A stretch of DNA of 52,344 nucleotides from Actinomycetota bacterium (GTDB lineage: Bacteria; Actinomycetota; Acidimicrobiia; Acidimicrobiales; Ilumatobacteraceae): positions 1-52,344 of the forward strand of contig SYAZ01000046.1 in NCBI GenBank assembly GCA_005788815.1. The letters are read 5' to 3'. Every line of letters starts with the position of its first letter. Positions within the stretch are counted from its first letter, which is position 1. Below are positions 16,824-25,662 of this stretch, piece after piece. The translations under genes were made by a program, and so were the position numbers. The notes beneath the pieces are model-generated. The model saw only the letters and a program-made list of their open reading frames with translations, was not told the origin of the DNA and searched no databases.

Positions 16824-18267
16824 GACAACCGGATTTTTGAAGTGGGGCCGTAGCGGTCCGACGCGTCGTCCAGTGGAACTGCGATTGAAAGACTGGAAAG
16901 AGGTGTACGAACCATTTGATGGTTCCATCTTGAAGAGCCAAGCAGGTCGCTGCATGGACTGTGGTATCCCGTTCTGCAACAACGGTTGCCCACTTGGCAA
17001 CCTCATTCCTGACTGGAACGATTTGGTGTACCGCGAACATTGGCAAGATGCCATAGAGCGACTGCATGCCACCAACAACTTCCCTGAGTTCACCGGGCGT
17101 CTGTGTCCTGCGCCATGTGAATCTGCGTGTGTCTTGGGAATCAACCAAGATCCCGTGTCGATCAAGCAGGTGGAAGTCACCATCATCGATCACGCATGGA
17201 ATGAAGGATGGGTGACGCCACAAATTCCAACATTGCAAACAGGAAAGCGCGTCGCAATTATCGGCAGTGGTCCTGCTGGTCTTGCAGTAGCCCAACAACT
17301 CACGCGTGCTGGTCACGAAGTGGTTGTGTTGGAACGCGCAGACCGAATCGGTGGGTTGCTTCGTTATGGCATTCCTGAGTTCAAGATGGAAAAGAGTCAT
17401 CTCGATCGTCGTTTAGATCAAATGCGTGCAGAAGGTACAGAGTTCCGTACCAACGCAGATGTTGGTGGGGCAGTAGACGTAGAGATTCTTCTCGCTTCTC
17501 ATGACGCAATTGTGATGGCGTGTGGTGCAACAGCATGGCGTGACCTAGATGTGCCTGGTAGGGAACTCGCAGGTATTCATCAAGCGATGGAGTACTTGCC
17601 AATTGCAAACAAAGTGCAAGAAGGCGATTTTTCAGATGCATCAATCGATGCAAAAGGAAAGAACGTTGTCATTATCGGTGGCGGAGACACTGGAGCTGAT
17701 TGTTTGGGCACATCGCTTCGTCAAGGTGCAAAGCAAGTTATTCAATTGGAAATCATGCCGCGACCACCTGAAGAGCGTGCTGCAGATAACCCGTGGCCAC
17801 AGTGGAGCATGATTTATCGCACTTCGTCTGCACATGAAGAAGGCGGCGAGCGATTGTTCAGTGTGAATACTGAAAAGTTCATTGATGATGGAAATGGAAA
17901 TGTGCGCGCACTGTTGCTGAATGAAGTCGAGATGGTGAACGGTCGGTTCGAAAAGAAGGAAGGCTCAGAGATTGAAATTCCTGCCGACCTTGTTTTCTTG
18001 GCAATGGGTTTTGTTGGTCCTGAAAAAGGTTCGTGGATAGAACAGTTGGGCGTGGCACTCGATGAACGCGGCAATGTGGCTCGCGGTGCCGACTATCAGA
18101 CCAACGTTCCTGGCATCTTTGTGGCAGGCGACATGGGTCGTGGTCAGAGTCTTATTGTGTGGGCAATTGCTGAAGGTCGATCATGTGCAGCAGGCGTGGA
18201 TACATACCTGATGGGAGAGACTTCTTTGCCATCTCCAGTTCTCCCGACAGCTCGTCCGCTGCTGTAA
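16816..18267 (+). CDS. gltD: Glutamate synthase (NADPH) small subunit
   Basis: Supplies electrons from NADPH via FAD and two [4Fe-4S] clusters to GltB. The 483-residue protein has N-terminal cluster cysteines 46, 49, 54 and 58 ([13 protein letters not shown]) and 97, 101 and 105 ([13 protein letters not shown]). The FAD Rossmann loop is GSGPAG (150-155), with a second nucleotide loop [11 protein letters not shown] near 287-297 and the C-terminal [21 protein letters not shown]. The GTG start is preceded by GGAGG 6 nt upstream and lies inside gltB, so the two subunits are translationally coupled for equal synthesis. Confidence 0.97.
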   Translation: MGETTGFLKWGRSGPTRRPVELRLKDWKEVYEPFDGSILKSQAGRCMDCGIPFCNNGCPLGNLIPDWNDLVYREHWQDAIERLHATNNFPEFTGRLCPAPCESACVLGINQDPVSIKQVEVTIIDHAWNEGWVTPQIPTLQTGKRVAIIGSGPAGLAVAQQLTRAGHEVVVLERADRIGGLLRYGIPEFKMEKSHLDRRLDQMRAEGTEFRTNADVGGAVDVEILLASHDAIVMACGATAWRDLDVPGRELAGIHQAMEYLPIANKVQEGDFSDASIDAKGKNVVIIGGGDTGADCLGTSLRQGAKQVIQLEIMPRPPEERAADNPWPQWSMIYRTSSAHEEGGERLFSVNTEKFIDDGNGNVRALLLNEVEMVNGRFEKKEGSEIEIPADLVFLAMGFVGPEKGSWIEQLGVALDERGNVARGADYQTNVPGIFVAGDMGRGQSLIVWAIAEGRSCAAGVDTYLMGETSLPSPVLPTARPLL

Positions 18268-18337
18268 TCGCCCAATTATTGCCCGTGACCACGATGCGCC
18301 ACCTTTTGGGGTGCTTCAGGCTCTACTGTTGATGGTC

Positions 18338-18952
18338 GTGTTGTTGCAACGTATTGGTCATCTCAAAAGCAGAACTGCAGTTGCAGTTTCTTTGGTGTCC
18401 ATCTCGCTCTTAACTATGTCGGCGTGCGGTGGTGACACCTTGGGGGTTGCAACCACGGTTGTCAATGTCACTCCTACTAACTTTGCCACCATTCCACCCG
18501 TTGCAAGTACTTTGCCAGGCACCACAACCACGCTTCCTTCTGGTGCTGTTGGGCAAGAAACCATTTACACCGTGAAAGCTGGTGACACTCCAATTGGTGT
18601 TGCGAATAAGTACGGAATCTCTCTCAATACTTTGCTTGCCTACAACGCAATGGTGAGTCCAGCTCAGTTTCCATATCCCGGTCAGACGCTGCGAATTCCA
18701 GCTGCTGCTGTGGTTAACCCAGATACGGGCACAACGCTTCCTGGTACAAGTGGCGGTACTGGCCCAGTATCGGCAGGATGCGGTACACGACCTGCTGGCA
18801 CCTATGCCATTGAGAGGGGCGACTCATTCTTTGCCATCCAAAAGAAGTTCTGCGTAACTCTCGGCGGACTTCTCACGGCGAATAACTGGGCAGATAGCTC
18901 GCAGATATTGTTGCCGGGTGAAGTCATCAACATTCCAGCAGCTGGTAGTTAA
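18338..18952 (+). CDS. LysM-repeat lipoprotein
   Basis: A secreted cell-wall protein of about 204 residues. The N-terminus is a lipoprotein signal peptide: a basic segment, a hydrophobic stretch (AVAVSLVSISLL) and a TMSAC lipobox with Cys 30 as the lipidated residue. A Thr/Pro-rich linker follows. Two LysM domains (about 76-121 and 155-200) begin with YTVKAGDTPIGVA and YAIERGDSFFAIQ, and bind peptidoglycan. Three cysteines in the second half (CGTR and FCVTL included) may form a disulfide. The start is uncertain: TACTGT at 18324-18329 suggests a short-leader GTG at 18338, while GTG 18311 and ATG 18332 are in frame. It converges on ddl with a 4-bp stop overlap. Confidence 0.8.
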   Translation: MLLQRIGHLKSRTAVAVSLVSISLLTMSACGGDTLGVATTVVNVTPTNFATIPPVASTLPGTTTTLPSGAVGQETIYTVKAGDTPIGVANKYGISLNTLLAYNAMVSPAQFPYPGQTLRIPAAAVVNPDTGTTLPGTSGGTGPVSAGCGTRPAGTYAIERGDSFFAIQKKFCVTLGGLLTANNWADSSQILLPGEVINIPAAGS

Positions 18953-20022
18953 CGCGACGTAGTCCTTTTGCGGCGAGCGTGCCGTTCGATGGCTAACTCA
19001 ATGAGTTCATCAATTAATTGCGAGTATGGCACACCTGTTGCATTCCATAGCTTTGGATACATGGAGATAGGTGTAAACCCGGGAATGGTATTGATTTCGT
19101 TACACAAGAAGCCGCGACCATTTTCTTCGTAAAAGAAGTCGACGCGCGCCATTCCTTCACAGTGCAGTGCGTTGTAAGCACGGAGGGCTAACTCTCGAAC
19201 CGTAGTGCTCTCTTGTTCGTTCAGTAGTGCCGGAATCATGAGCGTTGCGGAATCGGTGACGTACTTGTCTTCGTAGTCGTAGAACTCATTGCCAGGAATG
19301 ATTTCGCCTGCGACAGAAGCGCGTGGTGATCGATTGCCTATGACTGCAACTTCTATCTCGCGCCCGCTAATGCATTCTTCACAGATAATCCACTCGTCGT
19401 ATGTGGCAGCATGCTGTGCGGCGGCCTGAAACTCTTCGATGGTGTGCGCTTTAGTGACGCCTACAGATGAACCCATATTGGCGGGCTTCACGAAAAGTGG
19501 AAGTCCCAACTGAGACGCAGCATCTTGCAAGACAGCAGGAGTAATCATGTCTTCGCGCAATGTGATGTGGCGCGCTTGAGGAATGTTGTGTTGAGCAAAA
19601 AGAGATTTTGAAACTCCCTTGTCCATCGCAACGGCGCTAGCCAACACGGCACTACCTACGTATGGAAGATTCAACAATTCCAATAAACCCTGGATGGTGC
19701 CGTCTTCGCCCAGTGGTCCGTGAAGCAATGGCATGACGACCGTGTTGGTGCCAAGAGCAGAAAGCGCTGCCGATGTGGTGGCTGGGCCAGTCGCAGCGAG
19801 GGTGTCAGAAATGGCTTCCGGATTAGTTGTCCCGTCGGCGTGAACAGGCAGTGCAGGAAGTGACCATTGGCCGTCTTTGCTAATCGCAATTGCAGTGGTC
19901 CTGTATTTCTTGGGGTCGACTGCTTTCAGCACATGTGCCGCGGTCACGCAACTGACGTCGTGTTCGGCAGATTGGCCCCCATAGATGACCACAAGATTGA
20001 GGAGGGGGGAGACGCTGTCCAT
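18949..20022 (-). CDS. ddl: D-alanine--D-alanine ligase
   Basis: ATP-grasp enzyme that joins two D-alanines for peptidoglycan. The 357-residue form begins a few residues before the first strand (LNLVVIYGGQSAEHDVSC). Other hallmarks are HGPLGEDGTIQGLLE, the VKPANMGSSVGVTK nucleotide lid and the metal-binding RVDFFYEE and FLCNEINTIPGFTPISMYPKLW at the C-terminus. I start at ATG 20022, because TACCGT stands 7 nt upstream as a leaderless-type -10; a GTG at 20055 would add 11 residues. It is divergent from murF, the gene for the enzyme that uses its product, so the two are probably expressed together. Confidence 0.95.
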   Translation of the reverse strand: MDSVSPLLNLVVIYGGQSAEHDVSCVTAAHVLKAVDPKKYRTTAIAISKDGQWSLPALPVHADGTTNPEAISDTLAATGPATTSAALSALGTNTVVMPLLHGPLGEDGTIQGLLELLNLPYVGSAVLASAVAMDKGVSKSLFAQHNIPQARHITLREDMITPAVLQDAASQLGLPLFVKPANMGSSVGVTKAHTIEEFQAAAQHAATYDEWIICEECISGREIEVAVIGNRSPRASVAGEIIPGNEFYDYEDKYVTDSATLMIPALLNEQESTTVRELALRAYNALHCEGMARVDFFYEENGRGFLCNEINTIPGFTPISMYPKLWNATGVPYSQLIDELIELAIERHARRKRTTSR

Positions 20023-20029
20023 CGTCACG

Positions 20030-20049
20030 ACGGTACTCGCCACTAGGGT
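20030..20049. promoter_or_regulatory. Divergent leaderless promoters of ddl and murF
   Basis: On the minus strand TACCGT (20035-20030) lies 7 nt before the ddl ATG. On the plus strand TAGGGT (20044-20049) lies 6 nt before the murF ATG. Only 33 bp separate the two start codons, leaving no room for leaders with ribosome-binding sites. Confidence 0.5.
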
Positions 20050-20055
20050 CTGCAC

Positions 20056-21375
20056 ATGCGCATGACGGCTTCAGAAGTGGCGTTTGCTGCCCATGGAACC
20101 CTGATAGGGCCAGACGTTGAGGCCAATGGCATCTCATTTGACAGTCGAACTTTGGCAGTCGGACAAGTCTTTGTGGCAGTGGGTGCCGAGCGCGATGGGC
20201 ATGAGTTTTGTCAGGATGCCATTGCAGGTGGGGCTGCGTTCTTGCTCGTCAATCACGGGAGACGAATCGACGGGGCCACCTGCGTCGAAGTAGAGAACAC
20301 TCTTGATGCACTTGCATCAATCGGCGCGTACTTGCGTCAGAAGTTGAGTGCACAACTTCAACATCGTGTCGTAGGCATTACGGGCTCTGTAGGAAAGACC
20401 AGCACAAAAGATTTAGTGCGCGCAGTTCTCTCGGGCGGCTTTGTGCATGTACATGGCCCTGAGAAATCCTTGAACAATGACATAGGCGTTCCAATAACAA
20501 TCGCCAACGCTCCCGATGAGTGTGACGCGTTGGTGCTTGAGATGGGCATGCGCGGGTTCGGCGAAATTGGTCGACTCTGTGCAATCGGTCAGCCCCTCAT
20601 TGGGGTTATTACGGAAGTGGGTGACGCTCACAGTTCTCGCGTTGGCGGAATAGATGGCGTGGTGCGAGCTAAAGCAGAACTTGTGCAGTCGCTTCCAGCC
20701 GACGGAGTTGCAATCGTGAATGCTGACTCCGTCAATGCAATGCGCACTGTCAATGGCATTGCCGCACGAGTCATCACGTTTGGGTCACATGACGGCGCCG
20801 ATGTCGTGTGGTCAACTCGCTCCGTTGACGAATTCGGTCGTCACCTCACTGTTTTTCGATGTGGCACAGATGAGGCGTCTGGGTTAGTGCCCCTTCCGGG
20901 AACACACATGGTTTCAAACGCGGCCGCGGCCATTGCAGTGGGTATCCACTGCGGTATGTCATTACAAGACGCAGTGAGTGCTTTGGCATCCGTCGCAGGA
21001 GCACCACAACGAATGCAGTGGGTTGCTACAAAAGCAGGACTTCGTATCTTGGACGACTCGTATAACGCGAATTCGTTATCAGTGATTGCCGCACTGCACA
21101 CGCTTGCTCAAGTGAAGGCTTCATTGAGGTTTGCGGTACTGGGTCAGATGGCCGAAGTGGATGATGAAGTCAACGCTCACCTTTCGGTCGCTGCAACATG
21201 TCGTGATCTAGGAATCGAAATTCTTCCTCTTGAAACTGACTTGTATGGAGTTGCGGCACTGTCTGTCGAAGAGATTGTGCAGCGATTGTCGAGCGGGGAT
21301 ATTGACTCAGTCGTTCTCGTGAAAGGTTCACGTGTCGCAGCAACTGAGCGCGTTGTTCAAGCGCTAAAGCACTAG
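20056..21375 (+). CDS. murF: UDP-MurNAc-tripeptide--D-Ala-D-Ala ligase
   Basis: Adds D-Ala-D-Ala to the UDP-MurNAc-tripeptide, the last cytoplasmic step of the pentapeptide. The 439-residue protein has the Mur ligase plan: an N-terminal UDP-binding domain (GISFDSRTLAVGQVFVAV), the central ATPase with P-loop GITGSVGKTST (107-117) and EMGMRGFGEI, and a C-terminal domain with LDDSYNANSLS. The ATG at 20056 is preceded by TAGGGT at 6 nt, suggesting a leaderless mRNA. ATG 20062 is an alternative. Genomically it is separated from a mur/dcw cluster but paired head-to-head with ddl, which makes its substrate. It converges on the MFS gene with interlocked stops (CTAG). Confidence 0.95.
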   Translation: MRMTASEVAFAAHGTLIGPDVEANGISFDSRTLAVGQVFVAVGAERDGHEFCQDAIAGGAAFLLVNHGRRIDGATCVEVENTLDALASIGAYLRQKLSAQLQHRVVGITGSVGKTSTKDLVRAVLSGGFVHVHGPEKSLNNDIGVPITIANAPDECDALVLEMGMRGFGEIGRLCAIGQPLIGVITEVGDAHSSRVGGIDGVVRAKAELVQSLPADGVAIVNADSVNAMRTVNGIAARVITFGSHDGADVVWSTRSVDEFGRHLTVFRCGTDEASGLVPLPGTHMVSNAAAAIAVGIHCGMSLQDAVSALASVAGAPQRMQWVATKAGLRILDDSYNANSLSVIAALHTLAQVKASLRFAVLGQMAEVDDEVNAHLSVAATCRDLGIEILPLETDLYGVAALSVEEIVQRLSSGDIDSVVLVKGSRVAATERVVQALKH

Positions 21376-22640
21376 AGAGATTGCGGTTTCGAATCTAATT
21401 TGCGGTCAAGTTTCTCAATGTCGCACCACCAAGCCAAAAACAGTGCCCATGCTGCGCCCAAGTACAAAACGGGACGAGCACCGATGGCGTCCATGACTGG
21501 GCCAAAGATTGCATTACCTATTGGAATGGTTCCACCAAAAGCCATAAACCACAGAGCCATGACTCGAGCGCGAATCTCTATTTCGAGTCTGCTCTGAAAC
21601 ACAGTCATCATTGATGTAGTTGTTCCGAAGTATGCAACGCCGAGGAAGAAACCTGTGATGAATGCAAGTGGGGTTCCACGCACTGATGCAAAGGCGATCA
21701 TTGTCACGGCAAACGCAAGAAATCCATGGCGTGTCAGAGTTCGCTTATCAAATGGTGCAAGAACGGTTCCAATAGCGAGCGCACCGACAAGTGCTCCGGT
21801 GCCCCATGTTGCATACAGCCATTTATACGTGACAGTTTTTGGTTCAATACCAAATGCCAAGTCTGCAACTGCGGGGAATAGTCCAACAAACGGCAAGCAG
21901 AGCAGTGAGAACGAGCTCATAGAGAGCAACATTCTTCCGATGGTCTTTCTGTCGCGAGCAATGCGGAATCCGGCGGTGAATGATTTAAGGCCGTGTTCTT
22001 TGCGAGGAAGCGTTGCGGGGATTTTGATACGCAGAACGGCCCACGTAACGAACAGATATGTCGTTGCGTTGAAGATGAATACTTGTCCGGCAGTAACGCC
22101 CCAGCTCATCATTAGCGCTACCAAGATGGGTCCAGTAACTCTCGACCCATTAATGGAAGCTGAATTCAGACTGATGGAGCCGCCTAAGTCTTCTGGGCGT
22201 ACGAGGCTTGGAAGCACTGCAGAGAAGGCAGGCGCGTTACATGCATTGCCTATTCCAACGCAGAGCTGTGCGATGAAAAGTGCATAGATCGGGGAGTGGG
22301 CGATGGTGAAAATGCCGAGCAATACGGACCCGCCCATCTGGATGGATTGAGCAAACACCAACCACTTTCGTTTGTCAAAACGGTCTGCCATTACTCCTGC
22401 GGGGATGGAGAGCAGCAGCAACGGTCCCAGTTGAGCGAATACAAAAATGCCTACTGCCGAGGCGCGTTGAGTGCGTTGGTAGATGTATGCCGGCAAGACA
22501 ACGTTTTGCATCCACGTTCCAATGTTTGATGCAAAGTTTGAGTAAAACATGATGCGAAAGTCGCGGTACCCGAATGCGGCACGTGCAGTTCCTGGCCGAG
22601 GTGGCGTGCGGCGTGATGCCTTGTGCGGGTTATCTGTCAT
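21372..22640 (-). CDS. MFS transporter (MFS_3 / EntS-like exporter)
   Basis: A 422-residue inner-membrane protein with about 12 hydrophobic segments in two sets of six. Typical features are FASNIGTWMQNVVLPAYIY in helix 1, AGVMADRFDKRKWL in the loop after helix 2 (motif A) and SSLxxN-like PAFSAVLPSLV after helix 4, as in the transmembrane-secretion-effector/EntS group. These mostly export small hydrophobic molecules; the substrate here is unknown. ATG 22640 is preceded by GGAG 8 nt upstream. A longer frame to 22703 has no support. It is divergent from the zinc-ribbon gene and convergent with murF. Confidence 0.87.
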   Translation of the reverse strand: MTDNPHKASRRTPPRPGTARAAFGYRDFRIMFYSNFASNIGTWMQNVVLPAYIYQRTQRASAVGIFVFAQLGPLLLLSIPAGVMADRFDKRKWLVFAQSIQMGGSVLLGIFTIAHSPIYALFIAQLCVGIGNACNAPAFSAVLPSLVRPEDLGGSISLNSASINGSRVTGPILVALMMSWGVTAGQVFIFNATTYLFVTWAVLRIKIPATLPRKEHGLKSFTAGFRIARDRKTIGRMLLSMSSFSLLCLPFVGLFPAVADLAFGIEPKTVTYKWLYATWGTGALVGALAIGTVLAPFDKRTLTRHGFLAFAVTMIAFASVRGTPLAFITGFFLGVAYFGTTTSMMTVFQSRLEIEIRARVMALWFMAFGGTIPIGNAIFGPVMDAIGARPVLYLGAAWALFLAWWCDIEKLDRKLDSKPQSL

Positions 22641-22726
22641 AGGGGTCGCTCCGACGCTAGTTCCTCCGCTGTGGCGCAGGGTTGTTGGTCCCCACGCCGG
22701 CACTCACTAGAGGTAAGAATGTGTCT

Positions 22727-22900
22727 ATGAGTGCGTACGAACCACCGAGTGTTATTCCAGGTGCACGTCCCAAAGATGAATCGTGTCGAACACGGTACGG
22801 AACTTTTCCTGAGTGCCCGCACTGTGGCGGAGATTTACAGCCCGAGCATGCACATTTCAAGTGCTTCTCGTGTGGCTGGCGCGATAGTTGCTGCGACTAG
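22727..22900 (+). CDS. Small zinc-ribbon protein
   Basis: A 57-residue cytoplasmic protein of unknown function. Two knuckles, CPHC (30-33) and CFSC (46-49), form a classical zinc ribbon; three further cysteines (20, 55, 56) flank it. The N-terminal 19 residues are proline-rich and probably unstructured. The start is ambiguous: ATG 22727 has AAGAAT 6 nt upstream (leaderless-like), whereas GTG 22721 has AGAGG 7 nt upstream and would add two residues. The dense cysteine pattern and sense codon usage argue for a real gene. It lies alone between divergent mfs and convergent P450 genes. Confidence 0.7.
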   Translation: MSAYEPPSVIPGARPKDESCRTRYGTFPECPHCGGDLQPEHAHFKCFSCGWRDSCCD

Positions 22901-22924
22901 TCATTAGTTCGCACGGTTCGGGTT

Positions 22925-24145
22925 TTACGACTGTGCAGTGAAAGCAATTGGCAGCGACGATGGACCAAAGATTCCAACACCGGTTGATTTGTATTCCACT
23001 GGGCCATCAAGGCGAAGTTGAGGCATGCGTTCTGACAGAACAGTAAATGCTTCTTGAAGTTCGGCGCGTGCAAGTGAAGCTCCCAGGCAATAGTGAATAC
23101 CAGCGCCCAAAGACAAGTGCGGTTGCCCAACGGGTGGCCGCAAGATATTGAAAGTATTTGGCTCGGGAAAGACCGAAGCATCGAAGTTGCCAGTGGCCAT
23201 CGAAGTACTCATGAACGTTCCTTTGGGAAATAGAACGCCGTTGTATTCAATGTCTTCCGACGCAAATCGAATTGTTCCACCAACGGCGCCGTTGTAGCGC
23301 ATTACTTCTTCAACTGCACGGGGAGCAAGTGAAGGGTCGTTACGCAAAAGTTCCCACTGGTCAGGATGCTCAGCGAATAACGCCAAAGCAAGTCCTAATT
23401 GATTGCGTGTGGTGTCAGTGCCGCCAACAATGACTGCCTCCACCATCATCACGAGTTCTTCGTTGCTTAATTTGTCGCCAGCTTCTTCAGCAGAAATAAG
23501 GTCGGTCAGCAAGTCGTCGAGGGGCACTGATCGGCGCTCGGCGATGAGTCCTCGTGTGTAATGGTCGAGTTCTTCTTGCGCCGCCATGATTGTTGGTAAT
23601 TCAGTTGCTAAATCTGAGCCGAAAATGCGAAGCACATCTGTAGCGAGACGACTAAACAATTTCCAGTCTTCTTTTGGTGCGCCGAGAAGTTCACAGATGA
23701 TGGGAATGGGGTAGGGCTCACAAATGTCGCGCACCACTTCTGCCCGTCCAGTTTGTGCCACGTCATCAATGAGGCCATTCACGACATCGCGCATGAATGG
23801 GCGAAGCCGGTCGGCACTACGTGGAGAAAATGCTGGCGCCACAAGCCGACGAAGGCGAACATGCACTTCTCCTTCAGCACTGAGAATGGACTCGCGGCGT
23901 CGGCTCATAAATGCTTCATTTGTGATGCCTTGTAATTGTGCAATGAAGCCAATGGCGGATTGCCAACGCTTGTCTCGCAAGATGCCCATAACGGATTCAT
24001 ATGTCAAGACGCTGTAGCCAATCTCGGTCTTGGCAAGCCAACTCTGACTAGCAACATCGCGAAGAAACTGATGACGATCCGTTCTGGACTGGTCCATGAT
24101 GACTGGAATTTCAGGGAGGGATAGTTCGGAAGCCAAAGTTGCCAT
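22925..24145 (-). CDS. Cytochrome P450
   Basis: A 406-residue soluble heme monooxygenase. The heme-binding loop is LGAGIHYCLG with thiolate Cys 353. The I-helix oxygen-activation motif is GGTDTTRNQL, and the K-helix ExxR is EEVMR. Membrane anchor and fused reductase domains are absent, so it needs separate ferredoxin and reductase partners, which are not in this window. The substrate is not identifiable. Nothing nearby suggests a natural-product cluster, so a catabolic or sterol/lipid role is equally likely. TAAGTT lies 6 nt before the ATG, and no Shine-Dalgarno is visible. Confidence 0.93.
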   Translation of the reverse strand: MATLASELSLPEIPVIMDQSRTDRHQFLRDVASQSWLAKTEIGYSVLTYESVMGILRDKRWQSAIGFIAQLQGITNEAFMSRRRESILSAEGEVHVRLRRLVAPAFSPRSADRLRPFMRDVVNGLIDDVAQTGRAEVVRDICEPYPIPIICELLGAPKEDWKLFSRLATDVLRIFGSDLATELPTIMAAQEELDHYTRGLIAERRSVPLDDLLTDLISAEEAGDKLSNEELVMMVEAVIVGGTDTTRNQLGLALALFAEHPDQWELLRNDPSLAPRAVEEVMRYNGAVGGTIRFASEDIEYNGVLFPKGTFMSTSMATGNFDASVFPEPNTFNILRPPVGQPHLSLGAGIHYCLGASLARAELQEAFTVLSERMPQLRLDGPVEYKSTGVGIFGPSSLPIAFTAQS

Positions 24146-24151
24146 GGCTAT

Positions 24152-24220
24152 AACTTATGGGTTCACAGGGCGCTGGGGCTCAACGGAGGGCTAGCAACAG
24201 GCTGCTGAATGTGGAATCCT
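24152..24220. promoter_or_regulatory. Divergent promoters of P450 and aldehyde dehydrogenase
   Basis: On the minus strand TAAGTT (24157-24152) lies 6 nt before the P450 ATG. On the plus strand AATCCT (24215-24220) lies 6 nt before the dehydrogenase ATG. Both fit the leaderless spacing seen elsewhere in the window, the second with a weaker hexamer. Confidence 0.4.
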
Positions 24221-24226
24221 TGTCAC

Positions 24227-25654
24227 ATGAGCACTTTCAAGAACTTCATTAATGGCCAATTTGTAGAAGCGGCCGATGGTCAGACAACTGCGGTCATAGA
24301 TCCGTCCACCGGCGAGGTGTATGCGCAGGCCTCTCTCAGTGGTGCAGCAGATGTTGACGCTGCAATGAAAGCAGCGGGAAAGGCATTCACATCGTGGAGC
24401 CAAACCACTCCATCTGAAAGGTCGCTCGCGTTGTATCGGATTGCAGATGCAATTGAAGCGCGTGCAGACGAAATTGTTGCTGCCGAGGTAAAGAACACTG
24501 GTAAGCCCATTGCATTGACCTCTAGTGAAGAGATTCCGCCAATGGTCGATCAAATTCGATTCTTCGCAGGTGCGGCACGCATGTTGGAAGGAAAGGCAAC
24601 GGCTGAGTACATGGCAAACATGACTTCAATGATTCGTCGTGAACCTGTCGGTGTTTGTGCTCAGGTTGCGCCGTGGAATTACCCCATGATGATGGCGGTG
24701 TGGAAGTTTGCACCGGCAATTGCTGCAGGTAACACGGTTGTGTTGAAGCCATCTGATACAACTCCGGCCTCTACAACGTTGCTCGCAGAGATTGCAGCTG
24801 AGTTCTTGCCGCCCGGCGTACTCAATGTCATTTGCGGTGACCGCGACACAGGTCGAGCCATGGTTACTCACGACATTCCTGCCATGGTCTCTGTCACGGG
24901 TTCTGTGCGTGCAGGCATGGAGGTTGCCGAGGCTGCAGCAAAGAGCCTGAAGCGAGTGCATCTCGAATTGGGAGGAAAAGCGCCTGTCATTGTGTTTGAC
25001 GATGCAGATATTGAAGCTGCTGCCGCCGGTATTGCTGCTGCGGGATATTTCAACGCAGGTCAAGACTGCACAGCAGCAACACGAGTTGTGTGTGGGCCAA
25101 AGATTTACTCAGAGTTCGTAGCGGCGCTTGCAGAGCAAGCATCTGCAACTCGTACGGGTGCGCCATCAGATTTGGAAGCGGCGTTTGGTCCTTTGAACAA
25201 CCAAAGTCAACTAGCTCGCGTTGCTGGTTTTGTTGATCGCACGCCAAGCCATGCTCGTGTTGTGACCGGTGGTGAGCGCCAAGGCGCAGACGGTTACTTC
25301 TTTACTCCGACAGTCATTGCAGACCTTCGTCAAGAAGACGAAATGATTCAAAACGAAATCTTTGGGCCAGTCATTACCGTGCAGAGATTCTCAGATGAAG
25401 ACGAAGCGTTGCGTTGGGCAAATGGTGTTGACTACGGACTGGCATCATCCGTTTGGACACGCGATTTTGGACGTGCGATGCGTATGGCAAAGCATTTAGA
25501 TTTTGGCTGCGTGTGGATCAATACTCACATTCCTGTGGTGGCTGAAATGCCACATGGCGGTTACAAGAAGTCCGGATACGGCAAAGACTTGTCTGCCTAC
25601 GCACTCGATGACTACACGCGTATTAAGCACGTGATGGCCAACCTCGATAGTTGA
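24227..25654 (+). CDS. Aldehyde dehydrogenase, gamma-aminobutyraldehyde type
   Basis: Oxidises an aldehyde to an acid with NAD(P)+. The 475-residue protein has [12 protein letters not shown], the cofactor loop VTGSVRAG, general base Glu 247 in LELGGKAP and nucleophile Cys 281. The context FNAGQDCTA around Cys 281 is characteristic of the PatD/YdcW gamma-aminobutyraldehyde dehydrogenases, which turn the putrescine-derived aldehyde into GABA. The polyamine importer and aminotransferase next door support this. ATG 24227 is chosen over 24209, which adds six residues. Its TGA directly abuts the stop of the convergent aminotransferase gene. Confidence 0.85.
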   Translation: MSTFKNFINGQFVEAADGQTTAVIDPSTGEVYAQASLSGAADVDAAMKAAGKAFTSWSQTTPSERSLALYRIADAIEARADEIVAAEVKNTGKPIALTSSEEIPPMVDQIRFFAGAARMLEGKATAEYMANMTSMIRREPVGVCAQVAPWNYPMMMAVWKFAPAIAAGNTVVLKPSDTTPASTTLLAEIAAEFLPPGVLNVICGDRDTGRAMVTHDIPAMVSVTGSVRAGMEVAEAAAKSLKRVHLELGGKAPVIVFDDADIEAAAAGIAAAGYFNAGQDCTAATRVVCGPKIYSEFVAALAEQASATRTGAPSDLEAAFGPLNNQSQLARVAGFVDRTPSHARVVTGGERQGADGYFFTPTVIADLRQEDEMIQNEIFGPVITVQRFSDEDEALRWANGVDYGLASSVWTRDFGRAMRMAKHLDFGCVWINTHIPVVAEMPHGGYKKSGYGKDLSAYALDDYTRIKHVMANLDS

Positions 25655-25662
25655 TTATCGAG
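25643..25662. terminator. Hairpin spanning two convergent stop codons
   Basis: CTCGATA and TATCGAG pair perfectly (7 bp) around a 6-nt loop. The structure covers the TGA of the dehydrogenase (25652-25654) and the TAA of the aminotransferase (25655-25657 on the minus strand). It could act on both transcripts, though neither side has a T-run. Confidence 0.45.

Noticed and set aside
22925-24145. P450 as part of a natural-product cluster
   Set aside because: No synthase, carrier or tailoring genes nearby; neighbours are an MFS transporter, a small ribbon protein and polyamine genes.
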